Position numbers and translations under genes: made by a program. Positions 57,967 through 64,000 of a stretch of 64,000 nucleotides of DNA are shown one piece after another. The notes below the pieces were generated by a model. The model had not been told where the DNA came from, did no database searches, and was given only the letters and a program-made list of their open reading frames with translations. The DNA lies in contig NZ_DRFS01000024.1 of assembly GCF_011050415.1 (NCBI RefSeq), positions 248,001-312,000 on the forward strand, in the 5' to 3' direction. Within the stretch, counting starts at the first letter, position 1; each line of letters starts with the position of its first letter. The DNA is from Halomonas sp. (GTDB taxonomy: Bacteria > Pseudomonadota > Gammaproteobacteria > Pseudomonadales > Halomonadaceae).

Positions 57967-58989
57967 CTATTTCTTAACTTCAGGCTTTAAACGCTTTAAC
58001 CAGCGCTGCTTAGCATATTGTCGCAGGTTATCAACATGGTCGGTCTCATCGACAATATCCTGGCCGAGGATTGTTTCAATAATATCTTCCAGCGTAATTA
58101 AGCCCACAAAAGTGCCGTGCTCATCGTAAACCACACGCATATGTAAGTGATCTTTCAGCATGGAGGTAAAAATTTGTTCTACATTTTGCGCTACATCAAC
58201 ACTGCCAATAGGGTGCATTAGCTCGCGCATCGTTCTGCTATCGTCGGCATGATACATATCCGACTTATGCACATAGCCAAACGCCTGCTCACCGTTATCC
58301 ATCACAGGAAAGCGCGTAAACGGCGCTTTTCCATATTTTATATCAAACTCGGCAACGGTCATGTTGGGTAACACCGTGACGCAAACGGTACGCGGTGTCA
58401 TGACCTTGTTAACGAGGATGTTATGCAAGTTAAGCATGTTAATAATGGTGCGAGACTCATCGGCATCCAGCACCTTTTGCTCCAATCCTACGCGCGCCAA
58501 CACAGCTATTTCACCGCGCAGATCGACATCGTGAGAAGACTTTCCTAAGCGGCGCGTGATTTGCTCAGATAACCATATAAACGGCAGCAATATGATGATC
58601 ATTATCTGAAGCATACGGGGCAATACAGGTGCAATACCGCGCCAATAGGTAGCACCAATGGTTTTAGGGATAATTTCCGACAGTACCAAAATTAGTATTG
58701 TCATTACCGCCGACACTATTGCAATTGAAGAGTCACCAAACACAACCGCCGCTTGAGCACCGACACCGGTGGCACCCACCGTATGTGCAATGGTATTGAG
58801 TGTCAGTATGGCCGCCAGTGGCCGATCTATATTGGTTTTGAGTTTGCTCAACGCGGTATACAACTTGGGCTGCTTTTCACGCAATTGGGCAATATAGCTG
58901 GGGGTGATCGAAAGAAGTGCTGCTTCAAGGATCGAGCAGATGAAAGATACCGCAATTGCCAGAGTGGCAATAACAATCAGAAGGATCAT
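57967..58989 (-). CDS. CNNM/DUF21 membrane protein with CBS pair (CorB/hemolysin-like)
   Basis: The 340-residue protein has an N-terminal CNNM domain with four hydrophobic segments in residues 1-145 (FICSILEAALLSITPSYI, LNTIAHTVGATGVGAQAA, VLSEIIPKTIGA). A cytoplasmic pair of CBS domains covers about 185-320 (MTPRTVCVTV, FVGLITLEDIIETILG). The C-terminal CorC/HlyC domain of longer relatives is missing. Family members are linked to Mg2+ or other divalent cation transport or efflux. Its start codon lies 2 nt from a stable stem-loop that appears to cover the ribosome site. Confidence 0.88.
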   Translation of the reverse strand: MILLIVIATLAIAVSFICSILEAALLSITPSYIAQLREKQPKLYTALSKLKTNIDRPLAAILTLNTIAHTVGATGVGAQAAVVFGDSSIAIVSAVMTILILVLSEIIPKTIGATYWRGIAPVLPRMLQIMIIILLPFIWLSEQITRRLGKSSHDVDLRGEIAVLARVGLEQKVLDADESRTIINMLNLHNILVNKVMTPRTVCVTVLPNMTVAEFDIKYGKAPFTRFPVMDNGEQAFGYVHKSDMYHADDSRTMRELMHPIGSVDVAQNVEQIFTSMLKDHLHMRVVYDEHGTFVGLITLEDIIETILGQDIVDETDHVDNLRQYAKQRWLKRLKPEVKK

Positions 58990-58991
58990 GG

Positions 58992-59019
58992 AGGCTCTTA
59001 GTAGTGGAACTTAGAGCCT
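58992..59019 (-). promoter_or_regulatory. RBS-covering hairpin in the CNNM gene leader
   Basis: On the minus strand AGGCTCTAAGT pairs with ACTAAGAGCCT (one mismatch) around a 6-nt loop. The stem ends 2 nt before the ATG, so the SD region is inside the stem. This would restrain translation unless opened. Confidence 0.5.
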
Positions 59020-59205
59020 GTATAAGTCCTTTCGAAAGCCTAGTCAATTAAAATTGATGGCGAGTTTCATCGCTCATTCAGCGGCCTCGACTAATGGCAA
59101 CCCACCACCCGCCTATACCTGCCTGAGAAAAGGTAACGAAATTTTCACAGCAAAAAATGACCGCTGTTAAGTAGTCATAGCGCGCTTTTCTTGCTCTTTT
59201 AAAAT

Positions 59206-59217
59206 ATGTTATAACAT
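59206..59217. promoter_or_regulatory. Zur-like palindrome upstream of the DUF1826 gene
   Basis: ATGTTATAACAT is a perfect 12-bp palindrome 36 bp before the start codon. It is made of the TGTTATA/TATAACA half-sites found in gammaproteobacterial Zur boxes, but more closely overlapped than in E. coli. DUF1826 genes are often in zinc-starvation regulons, which supports the reading. Confidence 0.5.
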
Positions 59218-59252
59218 TCCAATTAAATTATTTACTTCCCCCTCTTTAAGTG

Positions 59253-59915
59253 ATGAGTTCCAAGATGCTATCAATCGCTACTACCTCTATGAAGTTCCAG
59301 AATCATACCGCTGAAGGTAACGAAATCAGCGTGCTGCCACGCATTTTCGAGCAAGAGATTAATATCGCTATCATGTGCCGTCGCCTACCCGCAGATGTTG
59401 CCATGAGCGTGGCGGCACAGTGCCGAACAGATCGCGCATGGCAATTTGCATGGCTTGGCAAGCCAGACCAATCACTCAGTGATGATTTACGAAAACGCCT
59501 ACCGCAGCCCGCTGCCGCTGAAGCGCTAATTGACGACATTACCAGCGTGGCTGAAGCCACGGCCTATCTATTTAACACCGAGACAGTAGGTATCCGACTG
59601 CGCCTGCTTAATGCTGCTATGTGCCCTCGCTTTCATTGCGACAACCTGCCCGTACGCTTAGTCACTACTTATATGGGGCCGGGCAGCGAGTGGCTGCCAG
59701 AATACGCCATCAATCGAGCTGGGCTTGGCGCGCCTCACCCCCACCGACCTGAGATCATCAAAGAGGTAGGCGCCATTCAACGCATGAGCGTGGGGGATAT
59801 CGCGCTGATTAAAGGCAGCGGCTGGGAAGGTAACGAAGATTATGGACTGGTTCACCGCAGTCCTGCGCTCAAGGAAGGTGAAAAGCGCTTATTGCTAACG
59901 ATTGATCCAGCCTGA
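59253..59915 (+). CDS. DUF1826 family protein, possible Fe(II)/2-oxoglutarate-oxygenase-like fold
   Basis: The 220-residue protein of unknown function has no signal peptide. It has a PRFHCDNLPVRLVTTYMGPG block with His128-x-Asp130, later His201 (LVHRSP) and Arg212 (EKRLLLTID). This HxD...H-x10-R arrangement resembles the metal and 2-oxoglutarate site of Fe(II)/2OG dioxygenases; that is inference. The family is often associated with zinc-limitation genes and COG0523 GTPases, though none is adjacent here. The start is uncertain among GTG 59250, ATG 59253 and ATG 59265, since no strong SD is present. Confidence 0.8.
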   Translation: MSSKMLSIATTSMKFQNHTAEGNEISVLPRIFEQEINIAIMCRRLPADVAMSVAAQCRTDRAWQFAWLGKPDQSLSDDLRKRLPQPAAAEALIDDITSVAEATAYLFNTETVGIRLRLLNAAMCPRFHCDNLPVRLVTTYMGPGSEWLPEYAINRAGLGAPHPHRPEIIKEVGAIQRMSVGDIALIKGSGWEGNEDYGLVHRSPALKEGEKRLLLTIDPA

Positions 59916-59966
59916 GGCCACGCTTTTCTTTTTGAATAAAACGCTCAGGCAACAAAGCAATACCAA

Positions 59967-60578
59967 CTAAGCCCTTAACGGCAGCGCGGCACCAATAGCT
60001 ATGAAGATACCGCCGCAGGTGCGATTGAATCCGCGGCCCACGCGTTTTAGCCAATGGCGGATGCGGTTGGCCATATTGGCGAGCAGACCTTCTACTAAGC
60101 ATTCAATCGCCACGAAAGTGCCGGCCAGCACGAAAAACTGCAGCACTAAGCCACCTTGCGGATTAATAAACTGAGGTAAGAAGGCGCTGAAAAACAGTAG
60201 CACCTTGGGGTTGGTGATGGATGCCAGCACGCCCTGTCGATAAAGCTGCCATCCGCTGGCTTGGCTTGCATTCACATGGACCTCACCGGTAATCGGTGGT
60301 GAACGCCATACTTGAATTCCCAGCCAGACCAGATAGGCTCCGCCAACCCATTTCAGCACCGTTAGCCATACCACTGACGATTTAAGCAGCGCTCCAATGC
60401 CAAACATGCACAGGGCAATAATCAGCATAAACCCTGTTGCACCGCCGACAATGGTGAACAGCGTTTTACGGCTGCCATGCATGGCACCGTGGGTTAACGC
60501 TAACAGGCCGTTCGGCCCTGGGGAAAGCGACAGGCCAATGCAGGCAATCACGTATAAAAGCCAAGTGTCTAACAGCAT
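59967..60578 (-). CDS. LysE/RhtB-family amino-acid exporter
   Basis: The 203-residue inner-membrane protein has six hydrophobic segments. SLSPGPNGLLALTHGAMHGSRK at the N-terminus is the LysE/RhtB signature; later GVLASITNPKVLLFFSAFLPQF is also typical. The substrate (threonine, homoserine, leucine or other) cannot be assigned. It converges on the DUF1826 gene with a 51-bp gap. No LysR or Lrp regulator is immediately next to it. Confidence 0.9.
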   Translation of the reverse strand: MLLDTWLLYVIACIGLSLSPGPNGLLALTHGAMHGSRKTLFTIVGGATGFMLIIALCMFGIGALLKSSVVWLTVLKWVGGAYLVWLGIQVWRSPPITGEVHVNASQASGWQLYRQGVLASITNPKVLLFFSAFLPQFINPQGGLVLQFFVLAGTFVAIECLVEGLLANMANRIRHWLKRVGRGFNRTCGGIFIAIGAALPLRA

Positions 60579-60662
60579 CTTAATGCCTCATCCGTAGGAA
60601 TATGCGTGTATTGTGCCAGCATGTCACCGTTGGTTTGCATTTTCTATTAGTTATCGCAATGA

Positions 60663-60700
60663 CAATAAAAACGCCTCCTGGGCTAGCCCAGGAGGCGTTT
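60663..60700 (-). terminator. Strong terminator after luxS
   Basis: A 32-bp perfect palindrome (arms AAACGCCTCCTGGGCT and its complement, 60669-60700) is followed on the minus strand by TTTTTATTGT. Confidence 0.92.
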
Positions 60701-60731
60701 GGCTTACTACGTTTGCATTTTCACATAACGC

Positions 60732-61199
60732 TTACGCGAATACTTCAGTCCACTCGTTACGCTTGGCCAGCAAATTGCGGGCTAGTTCCTGGGCGCCTTC
60801 CAAGCTGTGGCTAGCGGCCCAACCGCACTGCATTTCGTTACAGGCGGGTACTTCGGTCGCTACCAGCACATCGTTCAGCGTTTGTTCGATGATGGACAGC
60901 ACGCCGTCATAGTCGTCGTGGTTGATCATCGCGATGTAGAAGCCGGTTTGGCAGCCCATAGGGCTGATATCGACCACTTTATCGGTGTGGTTGCGAGAAA
61001 GCTCAGCCATCAAATGCTCAAGAGAGTGCAGCGCGGGCATCTCCATATGCTCTTTGTTAGGCTGGCAGATACGCAGGTCGTACTTGTGGATACGGTCGCC
61101 GTTCTGGCCTTCTTTAATGTCGGCTAAACGCACGTACGGGGCTTTTACCTTGGTGTGATCCAGGTTAAAGCTTTCGACGTTCATCTTTTTATCGGTCAT
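60732..61199 (-). CDS. luxS: S-ribosylhomocysteine lyase LuxS
   Basis: Cleaves S-ribosylhomocysteine to homocysteine and DPD, the precursor of autoinducer-2, in the activated methyl cycle. The metal site is His58, Glu61, His62 (ALHSLEHL) and Cys125 (NEMQCGW); Cys83 in MGCQTGFY matches the catalytic cysteine. The 155-residue length is normal. GGAGCC lies before the ATG. It is 60 bp downstream of an ABM-domain gene on the same strand, so the two may be co-transcribed. Confidence 0.97.
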   Translation of the reverse strand: MTDKKMNVESFNLDHTKVKAPYVRLADIKEGQNGDRIHKYDLRICQPNKEHMEMPALHSLEHLMAELSRNHTDKVVDISPMGCQTGFYIAMINHDDYDGVLSIIEQTLNDVLVATEVPACNEMQCGWAASHSLEGAQELARNLLAKRNEWTEVFA

Positions 61200-61259
61200 G
61201 TTGGCTCCTTTTCCGTTGCGCTTTTCGCTTTGCTATTTGGTCTATTCTACACGCTAGGC

Positions 61260-61607
61260 TTATACCTTGGGCGCGTCAAAATTCCATGGCTCGTCGGTGT
61301 AAACGCACACGTTGGCATCTTCGATATCGCCATCCGGTGATTCAACATGCTTGGCAAAGAAGTCTTGGATCTCTTTGCGCTGGCAGTGGGCTTCAAACTC
61401 TTCACGGCTGGCCCAAATCTCGTGAAAAACAATCGGGTAACTGGTGCCTTGCGCAAAGGGGTTGTCGATCTGACGCGTCACGGTGTAGTGAATGCAGGCA
61501 TCTTCACGGTGGGTGTTGGGCTCTAAGCCCTGCAGCGCTTTGAATACCGCTTCTTCTTTGCCCGGCTTGGGTTTAAAGCCTGCGATGCAGTAAATTTTCT
61601 CTGACAT
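61260..61607 (-). CDS. ABM-domain (antibiotic biosynthesis monooxygenase-like) protein
   Basis: The 115-residue single-domain protein begins MSEKIYCIAGFKPKPGKEE, a ferredoxin-like ABM fold with YPIVFHEIWASREEFEAHCQ as the second conserved block. The ATG at 61607 has GAGGGA 7 nt upstream; an in-frame start 20 codons earlier has none. Relatives include YgiN and LsrG, the latter an enzyme that degrades phospho-AI-2 in enteric bacteria. Its position directly upstream of luxS is suggestive, but no lsr kinase or transporter is in the window. Confidence 0.85.
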   Translation of the reverse strand: MSEKIYCIAGFKPKPGKEEAVFKALQGLEPNTHREDACIHYTVTRQIDNPFAQGTSYPIVFHEIWASREEFEAHCQRKEIQDFFAKHVESPDGDIEDANVCVYTDEPWNFDAPKV

Positions 61608-61723
61608 GATTTCATCCCTCAACGTTAAGCGTGCGCCATTATGCGGCCTGTCTACGCGGGTTAACAACCTGCCGAATAATCCGTTCAGGCAAACTCAGAT
61701 CTTTCCGCCCCCTTCCATACAGA

Positions 61724-61749
61724 AGCGCCGCTGCATTGGCAGCGGCGCT
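61724..61749 (-). terminator. Stem-loop after the aminotransferase gene
   Basis: AGCGCCGCTGC pairs perfectly with GCAGCGGCGCT over a 4-nt loop, 20 bp after the aminotransferase stop. No U-run follows. Confidence 0.55.
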
Positions 61750-61768
61750 CATGGAGCAAGGCACGCGA

Positions 61769-63202
61769 TTAAACGGTAAACGCAGCCTCTTGCTGACCGG
61801 TTTTTAGATCACCGGAGCGGGTAAGCTCGTCGGTGATACGATCAATCGCTCGCTTGGCACGGCCAATCATCTCGTCCACTTCACCACGGTTAATAGTTAG
61901 CGGTGGTGCGAAGCCGAGGATATCGCCTTGGGGCATAGCGCGGGCAATCAGGTTCTCTTCCATCGCGGCAGCGGCCACACGGGGGCCGACTTTCAGCGCT
62001 GGATCAAAGTGCAGGCGCTGCTTGGCATCTGGCGAGAACTCAAGCGCCGCCATTAGACCAACACCGCGCACGTCGCCTAACAATGGGTGGCCTGCGAAGT
62101 TAGCTTTCAACTGCTGTTGGAAGTAAGCACCGGTTTCAGCGGCATTACCCACCAGGTTTTCACGCTCAATAATATCCAGATTGGCAAGGCCAGCGGCACA
62201 GCCAAGCGCGTGACCGGAGTAAGTCCAGCCGTGGCCGATGGGGCCATACTCGCCGGTACCCTGCTCCAGCACTTGCCACACTTTCTCACCAACGATCACA
62301 CCGGAAAGCGGCTGGTAGGCGCTGGTTAAGCCTTTGGCGATGGTGACCAAATCAGGCTTCATATTGTAGTGATGGCTGCCAAAATCGGAGCCGGTACGGC
62401 CAAAGCCACACACCACTTCATCGGCGATCAGCAGCACATCGTATTTCGCCAGTACAGCTTGAATGGCATCCCAGTAGCCTTCCGGCGGCGGTACGATACC
62501 GCCAGTACCCAGCACCGGCTCGCCAATAAAGGCGGCTACGGTATCCGGGCCCTCTTCAAGAATCATCGCTTCCAGCTTGTCGGCACAAAACGCAGAGAAC
62601 TCAAGCTCGGTCATACCGTGCTGCTCAGCGGCACGCAGATAGTAGTGTGGCGCTTCGGTATGGCGAATGGTGTCAATCGGCAGGTCGAAGTGGTCGTGGA
62701 ATGCTTTCAGGCCTGTTAGCGAGCCAGAGGCAATGCCGGAACCGTGGTAGCCGCGCATGCGCGAAATAACCTTTTTCTTTTGCGGACGGCCCAGCACATT
62801 GTTGTAGTAGCGCACGATCTTGAGCTGGGTTTCGTTGGCATCAGAGCCGGACATGCCGTAGTAAACCTTGGACATGTTCATCCCGGCGATTTTCAGAATA
62901 CGCTCGGAAAGCTCGATCTGCGGCTCGTTGGAGTGGCCCACATAGGTATGGTAGTAAGAGAGTTCTAACGCTTGCTTGTAGATTGCTTCGGCAACTTCGG
63001 TACGACCGTAGCCGATGTTAACGCAGTAAAGCCCAGCGAAGCCGTCGATAAATTCACGGCCATCTTTATCCACGATATTGATGCCTTTACCGCCGGTAAT
63101 CACGCGACCTGGCGCATCGCCGTGGGCGAAATCACGCAGGTGGGTAGAGGCGTGGAAGGTGACTTTACGGTCGCGTTCGATCAAATCCTGATGCAAGCTC
63201 AT
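61769..63202 (-). CDS. Class III (omega) aminotransferase, polyamine/diamine type
   Basis: PLP enzyme of 477 residues. YYGMSGSDANETQLKI binds the phosphate. VLLIADEVVCGFGRTG supplies the cofactor Asp. PDLVTIAKGLTSAYQPLSGV contains the Schiff-base Lys. The length and sequence style match the SpuC/omega-amino acid:pyruvate aminotransferases rather than GabT. The upstream partner on the same strand is a succinate-semialdehyde-type dehydrogenase, so the pair could convert an omega-amine to an acid. Putrescine/GABA catabolism and late steps of ectoine degradation (DoeD-DoeC in Halomonas) are the leading alternatives. Confidence 0.88.
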   Translation of the reverse strand: MSLHQDLIERDRKVTFHASTHLRDFAHGDAPGRVITGGKGINIVDKDGREFIDGFAGLYCVNIGYGRTEVAEAIYKQALELSYYHTYVGHSNEPQIELSERILKIAGMNMSKVYYGMSGSDANETQLKIVRYYNNVLGRPQKKKVISRMRGYHGSGIASGSLTGLKAFHDHFDLPIDTIRHTEAPHYYLRAAEQHGMTELEFSAFCADKLEAMILEEGPDTVAAFIGEPVLGTGGIVPPPEGYWDAIQAVLAKYDVLLIADEVVCGFGRTGSDFGSHHYNMKPDLVTIAKGLTSAYQPLSGVIVGEKVWQVLEQGTGEYGPIGHGWTYSGHALGCAAGLANLDIIERENLVGNAAETGAYFQQQLKANFAGHPLLGDVRGVGLMAALEFSPDAKQRLHFDPALKVGPRVAAAAMEENLIARAMPQGDILGFAPPLTINRGEVDEMIGRAKRAIDRITDELTRSGDLKTGQQEAAFTV

Positions 63203-63224
63203 AACGTTCTCTCTATACGGTCAA

Positions 63225-63245
63225 CCTCCCCGGTTGGCGGGGAGG
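63225..63245 (-). promoter_or_regulatory. Intercistronic hairpin between the dehydrogenase and aminotransferase genes
   Basis: CCTCCCCG and CGGGGAGG form a perfect 8-bp GC-rich stem with a 5-nt loop in the 70-bp gap. Without a U-run it may adjust the mRNA ratio of the two genes rather than end transcription. Confidence 0.45.
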
Positions 63246-63272
63246 GTATTTTAAATTATTTGGACTTGAAGG

Positions 63273-64000
63273 CTAGCTGCCCGACACTGAACCCAGCGCC
63301 CCTAGACAGTAATATTTAGTCTCGAGATACTCATCGATACCCGTGGCACCACCTTCACGGCCAAGGCCAGACTGCTTAACGCCACCAAACGGCACTGGCG
63401 GGCCGGTCATCTTCACCGAGTTGACACTAACCATGCCGTACTCCAGCGCGCGCATTAGTTTCCAGATGCGGCGGATATCATGGGTGTAGATGTACGCCGC
63501 CAAGCCGTACTCGGTATCGTTAGCCAGCTCGATCACTTCATCGTCGGTGCTGTAAGCGGTGATACCCGCCACAGGGGCGAAGTTCTCTTCCCGCCAGACT
63601 TTCATTTGCGGCGTTACGCCGGTCAGCATAACTGGCATAAAGAAGTTCTCGCCGGGGGCCTGACTTTGGTCGCCGCCGATCACGGTAGCACCTTTTGAAA
63701 TGGCGTCATCGACAATCGCGGCTGCTTTCTCCACCGCTTGACGGTGAATCAGCGGGCCAAGATCGATCTCACTCTGCAAGCCATTGCCCACGGTAAGGGC
63801 TAACATGCGCTCACTGAAATGCTCAACGAACTCATCATGAATAGATTCGTGCACCAGAATGCGGTTAGCGGCTAAGCAGTCCTGCCCGGCGGTTTGGAAC
63901 TTGGCGTCTATTGCCGCAAAGGCGGCCTCTTTGGGATCCATATCCGGCCCGACAATAAACGGCGCATTGCCGCCAAGCTCCAAGGAGAGCCGCTTAACAG
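63273..64000 (-). CDS. NAD(P)-dependent succinate-semialdehyde-type dehydrogenase, partial (N-terminus outside window)
   Basis: The reading frame continues to the window edge (VKRLSLELGGNAPFIV at the border), so the 5' part is missing and about 242 codons remain. The catalytic Glu is in SLELGGNAPF and the catalytic Cys in TAGQDCLAANR. The C-terminal GGVKQSGLGREGG block is typical of GabD-like enzymes. It lies 70 bp upstream of the aminotransferase, consistent with a two-gene catabolic operon. GabD and the ectoine-degradation enzyme DoeC are close relatives and were not separated. Confidence 0.9.
   Translation of the reverse strand, partial: VKRLSLELGGNAPFIVGPDMDPKEAAFAAIDAKFQTAGQDCLAANRILVHESIHDEFVEHFSERMLALTVGNGLQSEIDLGPLIHRQAVEKAAAIVDDAISKGATVIGGDQSQAPGENFFMPVMLTGVTPQMKVWREENFAPVAGITAYSTDDEVIELANDTEYGLAAYIYTHDIRRIWKLMRALEYGMVSVNSVKMTGPPVPFGGVKQSGLGREGGATGIDEYLETKYYCLGALGSVSGS

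Overview
The window looks like a chromosomal core segment of a halophilic gammaproteobacterium, most likely Halomonadaceae (Halomonas/Vreelandella-like). This is inferred from gene order and protein character; no database search was run. The base composition looks moderately GC-rich with ordinary gammaproteobacterial Shine-Dalgarno (SD) sequences. No tRNA, rRNA, CRISPR array, insertion sequence or prophage was seen. Both window edges cut a gene: mtgA on the left and a succinate-semialdehyde-type dehydrogenase on the right, both on the minus strand.

Region 1-7.6 kb holds mtgA (partial), the glutathione-dependent formaldehyde detoxification pair frmA-fghA with a divergent LysR regulator, L-serine dehydratase sdaA, an unknown membrane protein and an AbgT-family transporter. 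Region 7.7-16.9 kb is the macromolecular synthesis operon rpsU-dnaG-rpoD with divergent tsaD, then plsY, folB-folK, cca and apaH. Region 17-26.9 kb is the conserved lptD-surA-pdxA-rsmA-apaG envelope/RNA-modification operon. It is separated from its usual partner apaH by an oppositely oriented pair: a 59-residue Tat-leader peptide and a GMC oxidoreductase. amgK-murU (peptidoglycan recycling) diverges from lptD, followed by an OsmC protein.

Region 27-38.6 kb holds speD, lpxL, alr, and the ftsB-ispD-ispF-truD-surE-pcm-(DUF368)-nlpD-rpoS series, in which a DUF368 (PopT-type) membrane protein sits between pcm and nlpD. A GNAT-like protein is preceded by a 14-bp tandem duplication that makes a seven-codon upstream ORF. 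Region 38.7-48 kb holds an aldehyde dehydrogenase with palindromes upstream, a three-gene signalling block (soluble GAF-GAF hybrid kinase, REC-GGDEF*-EAL response regulator, HexR-type regulator), and ridA, lrp and leuA (long type).

Region 48-64 kb holds a two-gene FluC/CrcB fluoride channel with an ACR3-like transporter, cfa, a UspA-SulP pair, NAD-type isocitrate dehydrogenase, a soluble double-PAS chemoreceptor-like protein, a 1-Cys peroxiredoxin, a CNNM/CBS protein with an RBS-covering hairpin, and a DUF1826 protein behind a Zur-like palindrome. It ends with a LysE exporter, luxS with an ABM-domain gene, and a class III aminotransferase paired with the truncated dehydrogenase. Most genes are housekeeping. 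The less ordinary spots are the Tat/GMC insertion, the DUF1826 protein with a possible Fe(II)/2-oxoglutarate-type motif, the duplicated start site, the CNNM hairpin and the luxS-ABM pair.
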